This document shows positions 17,950 to 26,244 of a stretch of DNA of 64,000 nt, piece by piece (position 1 is the first letter of the stretch; every line of letters begins with the position of its first letter). Under the pieces are notes generated by a model. It ran no database searches. It saw only the letters and a program-made list of their open reading frames with translations, and had not been told where the DNA came from. This DNA is from Labrenzia sp. DG1229. Lineage in GTDB: Bacteria > Pseudomonadota > Alphaproteobacteria > Rhizobiales > Stappiaceae. A program made the position numbers and the translations under genes. The stretch lies in assembly GCF_000521215.1 (NCBI RefSeq), contig NZ_KI928948.1, positions 65,574 to 129,573 of the forward strand, in the 5' to 3' direction.

Positions 17950-18570
17950 TCAATTGCGGTAGGTCACCAGCTTGTATGCGGCAAATGAAAAGAAAACACC
18001 CAGCCCTGCTTCAATCCAGCGCCTGCTCCTCCGGTAGAAATCGACAACCGGTTGCGTCGAGAAAGTGATCGCATAGCCGAGATGCCCGAGGACCGACATG
18101 AGCGTGCAACAAGAAATCAGCGACAGGCCAACCCAAAGCGGCGCGTTTGGTCCAAGCCCCACGCCCACGATCGCGATCCAGTGGAGAGCTGCCTTCGGAT
18201 TGGTCATCTGAATGGCAAGCCCCTGAAGAAACAACCTGTTTCCCTTAGCAGATCTGGCCGCGACGGTTCCCTCCGGTGTCGCTGCCGACCGGAAAGCCCT
18301 GTAGGCAAGCCAAAGCAGATAGATGGCGCCCAGAATCTTCAGGACGGTAATCGCATGCGCATAGGCCGCGATCAGCGCGGTCAGTCCAGCCACGGTGAGC
18401 GTCGCCCAGATGCCGGAGCCGATCCCGACGCCAAGCGCCAGTTTCACACCCGATGCCCGCCCCCGCTCCATGGAAGTTCCGATGATCGCCAGGATATTGG
18501 GTCCGATGCTGATGAAGCCGACGGAAAAAATTCCGAGCGCCAGGAGAAGGCTTGCAAGATCCGCGTTCAT
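17950..18570 (-). CDS. LysE/RhtB-family amino-acid exporter
   Basis: A 206-residue membrane protein with about six helices. The N-terminal family pattern FISIGPNILAIIGTSMERGRASG (residues 20 to 42) and the NPKAALHW segment near residue 130 identify the LysE/RhtB group, which exports amino acids or related metabolites using the proton gradient. It stands alone: the GFA-gatB unit upstream ends with its own hairpin. Substrate not determinable. Confidence 0.88.
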   Translation of the reverse strand: MNADLASLLLALGIFSVGFISIGPNILAIIGTSMERGRASGVKLALGVGIGSGIWATLTVAGLTALIAAYAHAITVLKILGAIYLLWLAYRAFRSAATPEGTVAARSAKGNRLFLQGLAIQMTNPKAALHWIAIVGVGLGPNAPLWVGLSLISCCTLMSVLGHLGYAITFSTQPVVDFYRRSRRWIEAGLGVFFSFAAYKLVTYRN

Positions 18571-18601
18571 GATAGTTTTGATCCATCAGTTCCTAAAGCA
18601 A

Positions 18602-18623
18602 CGCCCGGCCAGCAGACCGGGCG
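18602..18623 (-). terminator. Hairpin terminator downstream of the gatB-GFA unit
   Basis: CGCCCGG (18602-18608) and CCGGGCG (18617-18623) form a perfect 7-base stem with an 8-base loop, followed on the minus strand by a T-rich TTGCTTT. It separates the GFA gene from the LysE gene. Confidence 0.5.
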
Positions 18624-18662
18624 ATGTCGCGTAACGAATCTAGCAGGGATAGCTAGCGGCCC

Positions 18663-19058
18663 TCAATCCAAAAACGACCACGTGTCCGCACCGTCGAAGT
18701 GGCGATGGCCGATGGCTTCAATGGTCCCGGGACGGGCAAGACGCAGGTTGACCGCCATGCGCCCCTTTGCATCCCCGGCAACGGCCTCCCAATGGGTGGT
18801 TGATCCACAGGTTCTGCAGGTATGAAAGGCAAGCTGCCTGTCGCCCCAAACATAGCTGGTCGTTGACCCGGATTGTGCCGTCACCGCAATGTCTCCGGCT
18901 TCACCATGGCCCCACACAGTCCCCAGACTGCGGCAGATCGAGCAGTTGCATTCCACGGCGAAGCGAGGACGAACCTTCATCTGGTATGTCACGGCGCCGC
19001 AATGACAGGATCCGCTAATGGGCAGTTCGACGGCTAAGGCTTCATTCTCACCTGTCAT
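18663..19058 (-). CDS. GFA-family (CENP-V/glutathione-dependent formaldehyde-activating-like) protein
   Basis: A 131-residue zinc protein with the GFA cysteine layout: CHCGAV near residue 18, CNCSICRSLG near 38 and CRTCGSTTHW near 82. The founding member accelerates condensation of formaldehyde with glutathione, but most family members have unproved roles. It begins 3 bases after the gatB stop, so it is probably transcribed with gatB. A functional link to amidotransferase is not evident. Confidence 0.88.
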   Translation of the reverse strand: MTGENEALAVELPISGSCHCGAVTYQMKVRPRFAVECNCSICRSLGTVWGHGEAGDIAVTAQSGSTTSYVWGDRQLAFHTCRTCGSTTHWEAVAGDAKGRMAVNLRLARPGTIEAIGHRHFDGADTWSFLD

Positions 19059-19061
19059 AAC

Positions 19062-20543
19062 TCACTCCAGACCGATCTTCTGTTTCAAAAGATCGTTCAC
19101 TGCCTGGGGATTGGCCTTGCCTTTGGAAGCCTTCATAACCTGACCGACGAACCAGCCGACAAGGTTCGGCTTTTCCTTGGCCTGTTCGACCTTGTCCGGG
19201 TTGGCGGCGAGGATTTCGTCGACAACCGCCTCGATCGCGCCCAGGTCGGTCACCTGCTTCATGCCGCGATCTTCAACGATCCGTGCCGGGTCACCGCCTT
19301 CCGTCCAGACAATTTCGAACAGATCCTTGGCAATCTTGCCGGAAATTGTTCCGGCCTTGATAAGATCGATGATAGATCCGAGTTGATCCGCGGTAACCGG
19401 GCTGTCAGCCAGATCAGTGCCTTCCTTGTTCAGGCGGCCGAATAGTTCGTTGATAACCCAGTTGGCGGACAGTTTGGCGTCCCGCCCCTTGGCAACGTCC
19501 TCGAAGAAATCGGCAGATGCCTTTTCGACAACAAGGATATCGGCATCATACGCGGTCAGGCCGTAGTCACCTATGAAACGGGCCTTCTTGTCGTCCGGTA
19601 ACTCCGGCAGTTGGCCGGAGAGTTCATCGACAAATTCCTGGCTGAATTCGAGCGGCAGCAGGTCAGGATCCGGAAAGTAGCGGTAGTCATGCGCTTCTTC
19701 CTTGGAGCGCATGGACCGGGTTTCACCTTTCACAGCATCGAAGAGACGGGTTTCCTGATCGATTTCGCCGCCATCCTCCAGAATCGCGACCTGACGCCGG
19801 GCTTCATATTCGATGGACTGTCCGACAAAGCGGATCGAGTTGACGTTCTTGATCTCGCAACGGGTGCCGAAATCGCCGCCAGGACGCCTGACTGAAACGT
19901 TGACGTCCGCGCGCATGGAACCCTGGTCCATGTTGCCGTCACATGTTCCCAGATAGCGCAGGATCGTACGCAACTTCGTCAGGTAGGCCTTTGCTTCATC
20001 AGACGAACGAAGGTCCGGCTTGGAAACGATTTCCATCAGCGCAACACCTGAGCGGTTCAGATCCACGAACGACATTGTCGGATGCTGGTCATGCAATGAC
20101 TTTCCGGCGTCCTGTTCCAGGTGGAGGCGTTCGACACCGATCTCGACCTGCTCGTCCGGCATGTCGAGCAGGATCTTGCCTTCGCCGACGATCGGCTGTT
20201 TGAACTGCGAAATCTGATAACCCTGCGGCAGATCCGGGTAGAAATAGTTCTTGCGGTCGAACACGGATTTCAGGTTGATTGCCGCTTTCAGCCCGAGACC
20301 GGTCCGGATCGCCTGCCTGACGCATTCCTCGTTGATCACCGGCAGCATACCTGGCATGGCGGCGTCGACGAGACTGACGTTGTTATTCGGATCCTTGCCG
20401 AATTCGGTCGAGGCGCCGGAAAAGAGCTTGGCTTCGGAAGTCACCTGGGCATGGACTTCCATGCCGATCACGATTTCCCAATCGCCGGTCGCTCCCTTGA
20501 TGAATTTCTTCGGATCGGGTGTGCGTACGTCGACAATCGTCAT
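19062..20543 (-). CDS. gatB: Asp-tRNA(Asn)/Glu-tRNA(Gln) amidotransferase subunit B
   Basis: A 493-residue GatB, the kinase/transamidase subunit of GatCAB, which converts misacylated Glu-tRNA(Gln) and Asp-tRNA(Asn) to the correct amide form. The N-terminus WEIVIGMEVHAQ, VNRSGVALMEIVS-type segment (DLNRSGVALMEIVSKPDLRS) and the C-terminal YqeY-like tail helix region (LVGWFVGQVMKASKGKANP) are all present. The ATG at 20543 matches the family N-terminus; upstream frame lacks similarity. gatA and gatC are not next to it here. Confidence 0.97.
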   Translation of the reverse strand: MTIVDVRTPDPKKFIKGATGDWEIVIGMEVHAQVTSEAKLFSGASTEFGKDPNNNVSLVDAAMPGMLPVINEECVRQAIRTGLGLKAAINLKSVFDRKNYFYPDLPQGYQISQFKQPIVGEGKILLDMPDEQVEIGVERLHLEQDAGKSLHDQHPTMSFVDLNRSGVALMEIVSKPDLRSSDEAKAYLTKLRTILRYLGTCDGNMDQGSMRADVNVSVRRPGGDFGTRCEIKNVNSIRFVGQSIEYEARRQVAILEDGGEIDQETRLFDAVKGETRSMRSKEEAHDYRYFPDPDLLPLEFSQEFVDELSGQLPELPDDKKARFIGDYGLTAYDADILVVEKASADFFEDVAKGRDAKLSANWVINELFGRLNKEGTDLADSPVTADQLGSIIDLIKAGTISGKIAKDLFEIVWTEGGDPARIVEDRGMKQVTDLGAIEAVVDEILAANPDKVEQAKEKPNLVGWFVGQVMKASKGKANPQAVNDLLKQKIGLE

Positions 20544-20706
20544 CTTCGTCAAAAATCCTGTTCTGTTCGATTTCGCGCGCAAAGGAGCGGTGTCAAAACA
20601 AACTCCAAGGCGCAACTACTTTGCAGACTGTTGACCTATTCGGGAATTGATTGGGCTGCAAGGTTTTCCTTGCGAAGAACTGTTTCTTTCGCACAGAGAG
20701 CTGACC

Positions 20707-20994
20707 CTATTGGTCAGGACCGGGGTTCTGCGCCTCGCCCGTGCGCATGATGAAGCCAATCAAGACCGCGACTGCCTGATAAAGTTCTATTGGAATTTCC
20801 TGATCGATTTCGATCTGAGACAGGGCTTCGGCCATCATCGGGTTCTGTTCGATCGGCACACCGGCTTCCTTGGCCAGCCTTTCAATCTGCTCGGCAATCG
20901 AACCAGCCCCTTTGGCCGTGACCACCGGTGCGCCTTCGTTTTCGTATTGAAGCGCAACGGCCAGCTTCTTTTCCGGCGGTTTGTTCGAACTCAT
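20707..20994 (-). CDS. FhlB/EscU-like FlhB C-terminal homologue
   Basis: A 95-residue protein equal to the cytoplasmic C-terminal part of FlhB (AVALQYE ... PVVTAKG ... IPIELYQAVAVLI) but lacking the membrane domain and the NPTH autocleavage motif. Such stand-alone FlhB-C proteins (FhlB) occur beside fliK in many proteobacteria and may modulate substrate switching of the flagellar export gate. It starts 9 bases after the fliK stop with an AGGA ribosome site, supporting co-transcription with fliK. Confidence 0.85.
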   Translation of the reverse strand: MSSNKPPEKKLAVALQYENEGAPVVTAKGAGSIAEQIERLAKEAGVPIEQNPMMAEALSQIEIDQEIPIELYQAVAVLIGFIMRTGEAQNPGPDQ

Positions 20995-21003
20995 TGGTTT
21001 TTC

Positions 21004-22545
21004 CTATGATTGCCGATCGATCAGCGCGCCGTATTTCGCCGCCGTTCTGGGCGGCAAGCCCCGGACGAGCCGAAACTCCTGCAGATCGAGCCCAGCATCG
21101 GCAAATGACGCTTCGACTGATTCACGAACGGAATTCAGGTTGTCGAAGGTCTCCTTGCGATCCACCCAAAGGCTGACAAACGTTCCGCCGCCGCGCAGAC
21201 TGACGGCTGCCTCCAAAGGGCCTGTTGCCGTCAGGTCGAGTGCGAAACGAAGCCGCCAGGCCTGTTCGTCCTCATCACCCTCTTCCTGCCCGCTGCCATC
21301 CCTGCCGACCTGCATTTGCATCACGGCGGTTTCCTGACCAAGCGAAAGAGGCAGTTCCAGCACAATATCCATCGGACGCGTACCCAGCTTTTGCCGTTCG
21401 TCGCCCGCAAGCCCCGAGTTGACCAGTTGCGTCATCCGCATCCGGGCAAGCGCAGCGTCGGTTTCTTTCAGCAATGACTGCAGATTCTGTGGAGCCGCAC
21501 CTGTCCAGAATCCGCTTGCGGCTTGTTGCGCCTGCGCTTGAGGAGGGCCTTGCAATGTCGGTACAGAGGGCTGACTGGCAGGCCGGGTCACCTGGCCCTT
21601 GCTACCAAATTGTTGCAGGATCGACTTGAAGGAGAGCAGAACGGACTTGAGATCCCCCTGACCAGCCGAACTCCCCTGACCGGGAAGTGCAAGATTTGCC
21701 TCCCTGAACTGCCCCGAGTGGCGCACTGCTTGCTGAAGGCCGGCAGCGGTTGGTTTCTGTACAGTGTTCAGCCGCAATCCGAGGATCTGCTGCATTGCCT
21801 TGACCACGGGATCAGGGAGCGATACCTGCCCGCTTGCCTGTGCGGACATCAGACTTCCAACCTGTGCGAACAGATTGCCAAGACCCGATTGTTGCTCGCC
21901 GAGTGGCTGCATCAACTGACGGGCGATTTCTCTTACCGGCGCCTGAGTGGTCGACGCAGCAACGTTTGTCGGAGCACTTTCCCGACTATTGCTCGTCAAA
22001 CCGGCGGGCTGATAAGGCTGGCTTCGAGCAACACGCACACTTTCCCCTGCCTGCAACAGTCCCTGCAGCTGGGCTCCCGTCGCCCCCGATGAAATTGCGG
22101 GTGCGGAAACCGGTCCAACAGGCGCCTGAGCATTGCCGCTGGCAGTTGGGCCTGCAACGTTCGGGGAAGCCGCGCTTCGGGCCGTGACGCCGGGTTGCGC
22201 CGTCAATGGGCCGGGTGGAGCCGCCAATCGACCGGAGACTTGTTCGGGTATCGATGGTGAGGGTCCAGTTGCTGACTGGCCTGCAACGGTGCCGACCGCT
22301 GTCGCTCCACCTGCTCCGCCTCCCAGCACAACACTCCCCGGCGCAAAACTCCCCGGTGTAATGCTCCACTGCGTATTGCTTCCCTGCATAATTCTTCCGG
22401 ACGTAACGCTTCCTGGCGTAGCAGGTTGCGCTGTCGCCGTACCTGCGGAAACTTGCGCAGTGAGAGGCACAGGACCGCGTGAAGCGGCAGGGTTTACCTG
22501 CCCAATTGCCTTGACTGTATCAATGCCTGCTGTAAGGGTGGGCAA
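21004..22545 (-). CDS. fliK: FliK-type flagellar hook-length control protein, C-terminal ORF of a disrupted gene
   Basis: A 513-residue open frame that starts at TTG. Its last 130 residues hold the FliK C-terminal (Flg_hook) domain: MDIVLELPLSLGQETAVMQM, a WRLRFALDL strand and a C-terminal helix after WVDRKETFDNL. The rest is Pro/Gln/Ala/Gly-rich and low in complexity, as in FliK ruler domains. It overlaps the next upstream ORF by 26 bases in another frame, and a single-base shift near 22,538 would join KPLL to PTLTAGIDTVK smoothly. I therefore read it as the 3' part of one about 900-codon fliK with frameshifts, not a separate gene. Confidence 0.7.
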   Translation of the reverse strand: MPTLTAGIDTVKAIGQVNPAASRGPVPLTAQVSAGTATAQPATPGSVTSGRIMQGSNTQWSITPGSFAPGSVVLGGGAGGATAVGTVAGQSATGPSPSIPEQVSGRLAAPPGPLTAQPGVTARSAASPNVAGPTASGNAQAPVGPVSAPAISSGATGAQLQGLLQAGESVRVARSQPYQPAGLTSNSRESAPTNVAASTTQAPVREIARQLMQPLGEQQSGLGNLFAQVGSLMSAQASGQVSLPDPVVKAMQQILGLRLNTVQKPTAAGLQQAVRHSGQFREANLALPGQGSSAGQGDLKSVLLSFKSILQQFGSKGQVTRPASQPSVPTLQGPPQAQAQQAASGFWTGAAPQNLQSLLKETDAALARMRMTQLVNSGLAGDERQKLGTRPMDIVLELPLSLGQETAVMQMQVGRDGSGQEEGDEDEQAWRLRFALDLTATGPLEAAVSLRGGGTFVSLWVDRKETFDNLNSVRESVEASFADAGLDLQEFRLVRGLPPRTAAKYGALIDRQS

Positions 22546-23431
22546 GCAGCGGCTTGATTACCTGGCTCGAAGGGTCTGAAAGCGATACAGCGGATGCGGC
22601 AACAGGTCCGGACGAAACGGGTACCGCCGGAGATGGGGGTGCCGTTGAGGTCGCCGGCGCGGTCGGCGCTGAGCCCTGCCCTGTGTGTCCGGTTTGCGGC
22701 AGCGCTGTAGATTTTCCTGGCAACGGCGCAGGAACAGAACCTGAAACACGGGGAAGATTACCGGCAGCAGACTGATCAATTGGCGCTCCAGCAGCTCTGA
22801 CAGTGACCTGCGCAGGTTGCAGCGGTGAAGCGCTTTTTGCAGAAGTGCCGGCCAGACCTGGCGGAATGAAAGATCCGCCCGGTCTGAAACCTTCAGTGCG
22901 AGGAGCGACTTGCGTTTGTGCCGGCTGAACTGGAGATGTTTGCGAGGTTCCGGAGTGGACCAGCGCCTGCCCAGTCGGCAATGGCACGCTCCGCCCCCCG
23001 GTCTGTTCGGCAGTGGCCTGAAATAAAGGTCCTGCCGGTCGCGGCACCTGCGCATTGGCCCGCGGGGCCTGCGGCGCCTGCGAGCCCTGCGGGGCCTGCG
23101 AGGCCTGCGAGGCCTGCGAGGCCTGCGGGGCCTGAGTGGAATTTGAAGCAACTTGAGCGGTTCGAGCCTGTCCCACGTCCGGCCGCGTTTGAAGGATTCC
23201 GGCAGTCTCACTTTTAAGCTGCCCTGTGACGATTCCGGGCTGTGGAGTCTTCTGGAGCTGGGGGTTAACCTGAAGCTGGGGCTGGGGCTGGGGCTGGGGC
23301 TGGGGCTGGGGGTTAACCTGAAGCTGGGGTTGGGGCTGTTGCAGCAGTTGACCTTGAAGCTGCGGCGAATTTTGAGGCTGTAGCTGAATACCAGGCTGCG
23401 GAACGGGTTGAGGTTGAGCCTGCGGTTTCAC
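22520..23431 (-). pseudogene. Middle segment of disrupted fliK (Pro/Gln-rich region)
   Basis: A 303-residue open frame beginning KPQAQPQPVPQPG, with tandem PQPQ units and SQASQAPQ units, later rich in Pro, Ala and Ser. No domain or independent ribosome site is visible. Removing one base from the 8-C tract at 23458-23465 would fuse it to the upstream ORF (VPPHGLDGGGAQVKPQ). The C-terminal end runs out of frame just before the FliK-domain ORF. Best seen as the ruler/linker part of one long FliK. Confidence 0.6.
23278..23312 (+). repeat. Hexamer tandem repeat (GGGGCT)n with quadruplex potential
   Basis: Six runs of four or five G separated by CT lie on the plus strand (template of fliK). They encode a Pro-Gln dipeptide repeat on the minus strand. 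A flanking GTTAACCTGAAGCT unit occurs on both sides, showing tandem duplication. Six closely spaced G4 runs satisfy the usual intramolecular G-quadruplex pattern. Confidence 0.75.
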
Positions 23432-23447
23432 CTGAGCGCCGCCGCCG

Positions 23448-23714
23448 TCAAGACCGTGGGGGGGGAACAGTCGTGATCTGAATGGCGGGGTTCTGTCTGC
23501 TACCTGTCACGGTAACAACCACTTCTGTACCAGGTGGCAGCGGTGTACGGACCCGCAAGTCAATCTTGGCATCGGCGGTCGCCAGGCGCACGACACCACC
23601 CGGCAGATTGGCTTCCACCTTTGCTTTCAATTCAAGACCAGGCTCAAGCCTCTGTGAACCCGCGGCTATTCCGGGACCCAGCGTCAGCGGTTGAGCGCTT
23701 ACCGTTTCGACCAT
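23448..23714 (-). pseudogene. N-terminal segment of disrupted fliK
   Basis: An 88-residue open frame from ATG 23714: MVETVSAQPL then a folded-looking, beta-rich part (LKAKVEANLPGGVVRLA ... GTEVVVTVTGS) that resembles the N-terminal domain of alphaproteobacterial FliK-like proteins. It ends in TTVPPPRS right at an 8-base C tract. With seven C the frame continues into the next ORF, so the stop is probably a frameshift product of the homopolymer (mutation, phase variation or sequencing error). Confidence 0.55.
23458..23465. other. 8-base G/C homopolymer at the fliK frame break
   Basis: Eight consecutive G on the plus strand (C on the coding strand) lie exactly where the fliK frame is lost. Seven would restore it. 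Homopolymers of this length are hot spots for slipped-strand mutation and for base-calling error. Confidence 0.8.
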
Positions 23715-23931
23715 CGCACTGCCTCACGCAATCGCGGAACTGCAGAATCATAGGCTAACAGTATGGCCGGTTTCTTGAGCTGTGCCCAGACTTGACACTG
23801 ATCAATGCCAACTTGAATTCAACAGCCCATCCTTGAGGTGAACCTGACAGGAATTGCCAGCCCGGCAAAGCAATGCGCTGACTACCGACCGGAGCCGATT
23901 TCAACGTCAGTCCTGAAGAAGGAGAAACAGT

Positions 23932-24183
23932 TTGAACTGGATGGATCGCCTCAATGAGCGTGCGGAACTGATGGGTCGAATGCTCGATGCGATCGGTGCC
24001 ATGAAGAACATGCCGACCGGGATTCACTCGAATGCGGCCATACGATCGGCAGCTGTGCGCTGTATCAATTGCCGGAATACCGAGGCCTGCAAACAGTGGC
24101 TTTCCGATCACCCGGATGGTGCAACTCACCCGATGAAGAACTGTCCCAACGCAGAACTCTTCAACAGTTGGCTGGAAGACTGA
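23932..24183 (+). CDS. DUF6455-type small Cys-containing protein
   Basis: An 83-residue protein starting at TTG 23932, chosen because AAGGAG lies 7 bases upstream, whereas the ATG three codons later would be 16 bases away. The CINCRNTEACKQWLSDHP ... PMKNCPNAELF layout, with four Cys (one CxxC), fits the DUF6455 family of alphaproteobacterial small proteins of unknown role. The cysteines may bind a metal. It converges with a small membrane-protein gene. Confidence 0.72.
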   Translation: MNWMDRLNERAELMGRMLDAIGAMKNMPTGIHSNAAIRSAAVRCINCRNTEACKQWLSDHPDGATHPMKNCPNAELFNSWLED

Positions 24184-24203
24184 TCTTCCTCATGGACCAG
24201 CTG

Positions 24204-24506
24204 TCAGGTTTTGTTGCGTTGCCTGTTCAGCCAGAATGTCAGGCTGCCGGCCAGAACACCACCAACGAAGCGAAACGGAAACATCGCCAGGGCACCCGCG
24301 TCCTGTGAAATCAGCTGCGGCAACTGCAGCATGCCAACTGCAGCTTCCAGGATCAGTGAAAGCGCCGCAGCGGCAAATCCGGCGATCCAGAGTTTTTGAG
24401 CTCCATCGGCCCGCCATCCCAGATAACCGCCGATGACAAGCGCGAACGGGTTTAAAAGTCCGGACATCCCGAAGAGATCTAACCAGGTATCAGATAGCAT
24501 TTCCAT
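24204..24506 (-). CDS. Hypothetical small membrane protein
   Basis: About 100 residues with three hydrophobic segments (near 10 to 30, 38 to 60 and 75 to 95) and a positively charged end, LNRQRNKT. The start could be ATG 24506 or ATG 24500; a GAGGGGG stretch lies just upstream and favours the second. I do not recognise a family. It converges with the DUF6455 gene, leaving 20 bases between stops, and has an AT-rich upstream region. Confidence 0.6.
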   Translation of the reverse strand: MEMLSDTWLDLFGMSGLLNPFALVIGGYLGWRADGAQKLWIAGFAAAALSLILEAAVGMLQLPQLISQDAGALAMFPFRFVGGVLAGSLTFWLNRQRNKT

Positions 24507-24767
24507 ACCCCCTCTTATCGCTGCCCCTACCGAAACGCGAGACAAAATCTGCCTTGCATCACGCCAATTGCGCCAGAGAGATAATTCTGGCTGGTCAAAA
24601 TAAACTTTTCTAAACGGTCAAATATCATTGCCATGATGCTGATTGCCGTGAATAAATCGCCGAACAATTGACCGACACTGAAGTGACATAAATCTCGGTT
24701 CTCCTACATATTCTCTGTTTTACTTTTCTGGTCCTTGTGTTATCTTTCCTACTGAACCTTATTTTAT

Positions 24768-24785
24768 GTCCGAAGGACTTCGGAC
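24768..24785. promoter_or_regulatory. Palindrome GTCCGAAG-GA-CTTCGGAC
   Basis: Perfect 8-base arms around two bases lie 24 bases upstream of the small zinc-ribbon-like gene. It could be an operator or an RNA hairpin in the leader. No regulator family can be named from it. Confidence 0.4.
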
Positions 24786-24808
24786 ACTATTGTTTGCAAG
24801 TTTTTATC

Positions 24809-25063
24809 ATGACCGTTGCCTCACCCGTACCATCCGACGACCCGACCATCGAAGCCCTGGGTAAATCCGACCGCAGGCTTGCGATCTTATGTGGTCACTG
24901 CGGCCGCTTCCGTTACATGAACGGTGCCAGGTTCTCGCAAAACCAGAAAGTTTCCGCCCTGAGCGAAACTCTTTCCTGCGGATTGTGCGGATCAGAAGAT
25001 GTCACTGCAATAGCGGTTTCAAGACATCCCGAAAATGGCTACTGGCCAGCTGAACGCAGCTGA
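24809..25063 (+). CDS. Small putative zinc-ribbon protein
   Basis: An 84-residue protein with CGHC (near residue 28) and CGLC (near residue 60), a spacing fit for one zinc ribbon with the two CxxC knuckles joined by a 28-residue stretch. It starts at ATG 24809; the open frame upstream runs through AT-rich leader. Not recognised as a named family. The function could be nucleic-acid or protein binding. It is a single gene behind a palindromic leader. Confidence 0.55.
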   Translation: MTVASPVPSDDPTIEALGKSDRRLAILCGHCGRFRYMNGARFSQNQKVSALSETLSCGLCGSEDVTAIAVSRHPENGYWPAERS

Positions 25064-25327
25064 TGACCTCATCGCTTAGAGTGAAACCAATCCGCAACAC
25101 CCTGGCCTGAACTGTCTCGATTCGGCAGGGCTACGTTTCTGCAGGTATTGTCAGTTATTCAACTCCATGATACCCGGCCCAACAGAATTTGAGAGGATTT
25201 ATGTCCGGATCACAAGAGTCCCGGTAATCCCCGGCTGAAGATAGTCGGGTCATGCAACACGGCGCGGCACGCGATCTGCTGCAGCGACCGGATTCTTGCA
25301 TTCAGATTCAGGTTCTCAAAGACATCG

Positions 25328-25585
25328 ATGGACATATCAAAAGCCGAGCAGCGGGTCTTGCACCTGCTCGCACAAGGTGGCTGTATTCTCGTGGAAAAGA
25401 ACGAGGCAGGCCGCATCACCAAACAGGAAACGATCACGCGGGATGGCTGGTACTGGGGAGGTTGTTCTCTACGGCTGTTTCGTAAACTCAAATACAAACG
25501 CCTGATCGCGTCACGAAACAGTGGTCCCTACAGGATCACGCCGCTTGGACTGCGAAGGGTCCGGTCCCAACTGGACAATCGTTGA
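25328..25585 (+). CDS. YjhX-family (UPF0386) protein
   Basis: An 85-residue protein that matches the YjhX/UPF0386 pattern along its length: MDISKAEQRVLHLLAQGG at the start, TRDGWYWGGCSLRLFRKLK in the middle and YRITPLGLRRVRSQLDNR at the end. The fold is a winged-helix-like DNA-binding shape. E. coli YjhX is listed as a putative toxin beside an acetyltransferase (YjhQ); no such partner is present here, so it is either an orphan or a simple regulator. Confidence 0.85.
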   Translation: MDISKAEQRVLHLLAQGGCILVEKNEAGRITKQETITRDGWYWGGCSLRLFRKLKYKRLIASRNSGPYRITPLGLRRVRSQLDNR

Positions 25586-25615
25586 CGTTTTACAAACCAG
25601 ACCATTGAAAGAAGG

Positions 25616-25638
25616 CGCGCCGAAAACCGGCGCGTTTT
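25616..25638 (+). terminator. Rho-independent terminator of the YjhX gene
   Basis: CGCGCCG (25616-25622) pairs with CGGCGCG (25628-25634) around an AAAAC loop, followed by TTTTCTGTT. It starts 30 bases after the yjhX-like stop. Confidence 0.75.
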
Positions 25639-25678
25639 CTGTTCATGTGATGTGACGGAAGCAGCCTGTTTCAGCAGT

Positions 25679-26143
25679 TTAAGCTTCAACAACATCCGGT
25701 TTGTCGCCAAGCAGATATCGCGGTCCTCGTCCATGGCGGGATGCAGCGTCACCGGCGTTATAAAGCCTGCAGGATTTCATCGAAAGACAGCCGCAGCCTA
25801 TACAGGCATCCAGTTTGTTCCTGAGCGCAGTCATCCGTTCAATGCGCTCATCGAGATGTTTCCGAAACTCTCTGCTGATCCGGGTCCAGTCCGCCTTGTT
25901 CGGAGCCCTTCCTTCCGGAAGTCCAGCCAGTTGCGCCGATATTTCCGAAATCGTGAAGCCGAACTCCTGAGCCACAAGCACGAAGGACAGACGCCGGATG
26001 TCGGCCCTGAGGAAGCGCCTTTGCCCGCCCCTGTTTCGGACGGGATGGACCAGGCCCTTTTCCTCGTAGAACCGGATCGCTGACACGGACAGCCCTGTCC
26101 TTTCCGACAAGTCTCCGATTGAGAGAAGGTCACTACCCTTCAT
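25679..26143 (-). CDS. soxR: Redox-sensitive transcriptional activator SoxR
   Basis: A 154-residue MerR-family regulator. The N-terminal HTH reads SIGDLSERTGLSVSAIRFYEEKGL, then a dimerisation helix and the [2Fe-2S] ligand motif CxxCxCx5C (CIGCGCLSMKSC, near residues 114 to 125), diagnostic for SoxR. It senses redox-cycling compounds through cluster oxidation. ATG 26143 has an AGGG upstream; a TTG four codons earlier is possible. It is divergent from a VOC gene with a near-consensus soxbox between them, so that gene is its probable target. Confidence 0.95.
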   Translation of the reverse strand: MKGSDLLSIGDLSERTGLSVSAIRFYEEKGLVHPVRNRGGQRRFLRADIRRLSFVLVAQEFGFTISEISAQLAGLPEGRAPNKADWTRISREFRKHLDERIERMTALRNKLDACIGCGCLSMKSCRLYNAGDAASRHGRGPRYLLGDKPDVVEA

Positions 26144-26174
26144 AACCCTGTTCAAAATATTCTCATTTTTTCTC

Positions 26175-26205
26175 TTGACCTCAAGTTTACTTGAGGAATT
26201 ATGTC
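26175..26205 (+). promoter_or_regulatory. soxbox inside a 19-bp-spaced promoter for the VOC gene
   Basis: The -35 TTGACC (26175-26180) and -10 TATGTC (26200-26205) are 19 bases apart, the long spacer used by MerR-type activators. Between them lies CCTCAAGTTTACTTGAGG (26179-26196), one base from the E. coli soxS operator. Direction points to the VOC gene at 26245. Confidence 0.85.
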
Positions 26206-26244
26206 AGGTGTCCAGAAGGATTGAAACCTTGAAAGGACACTGAA

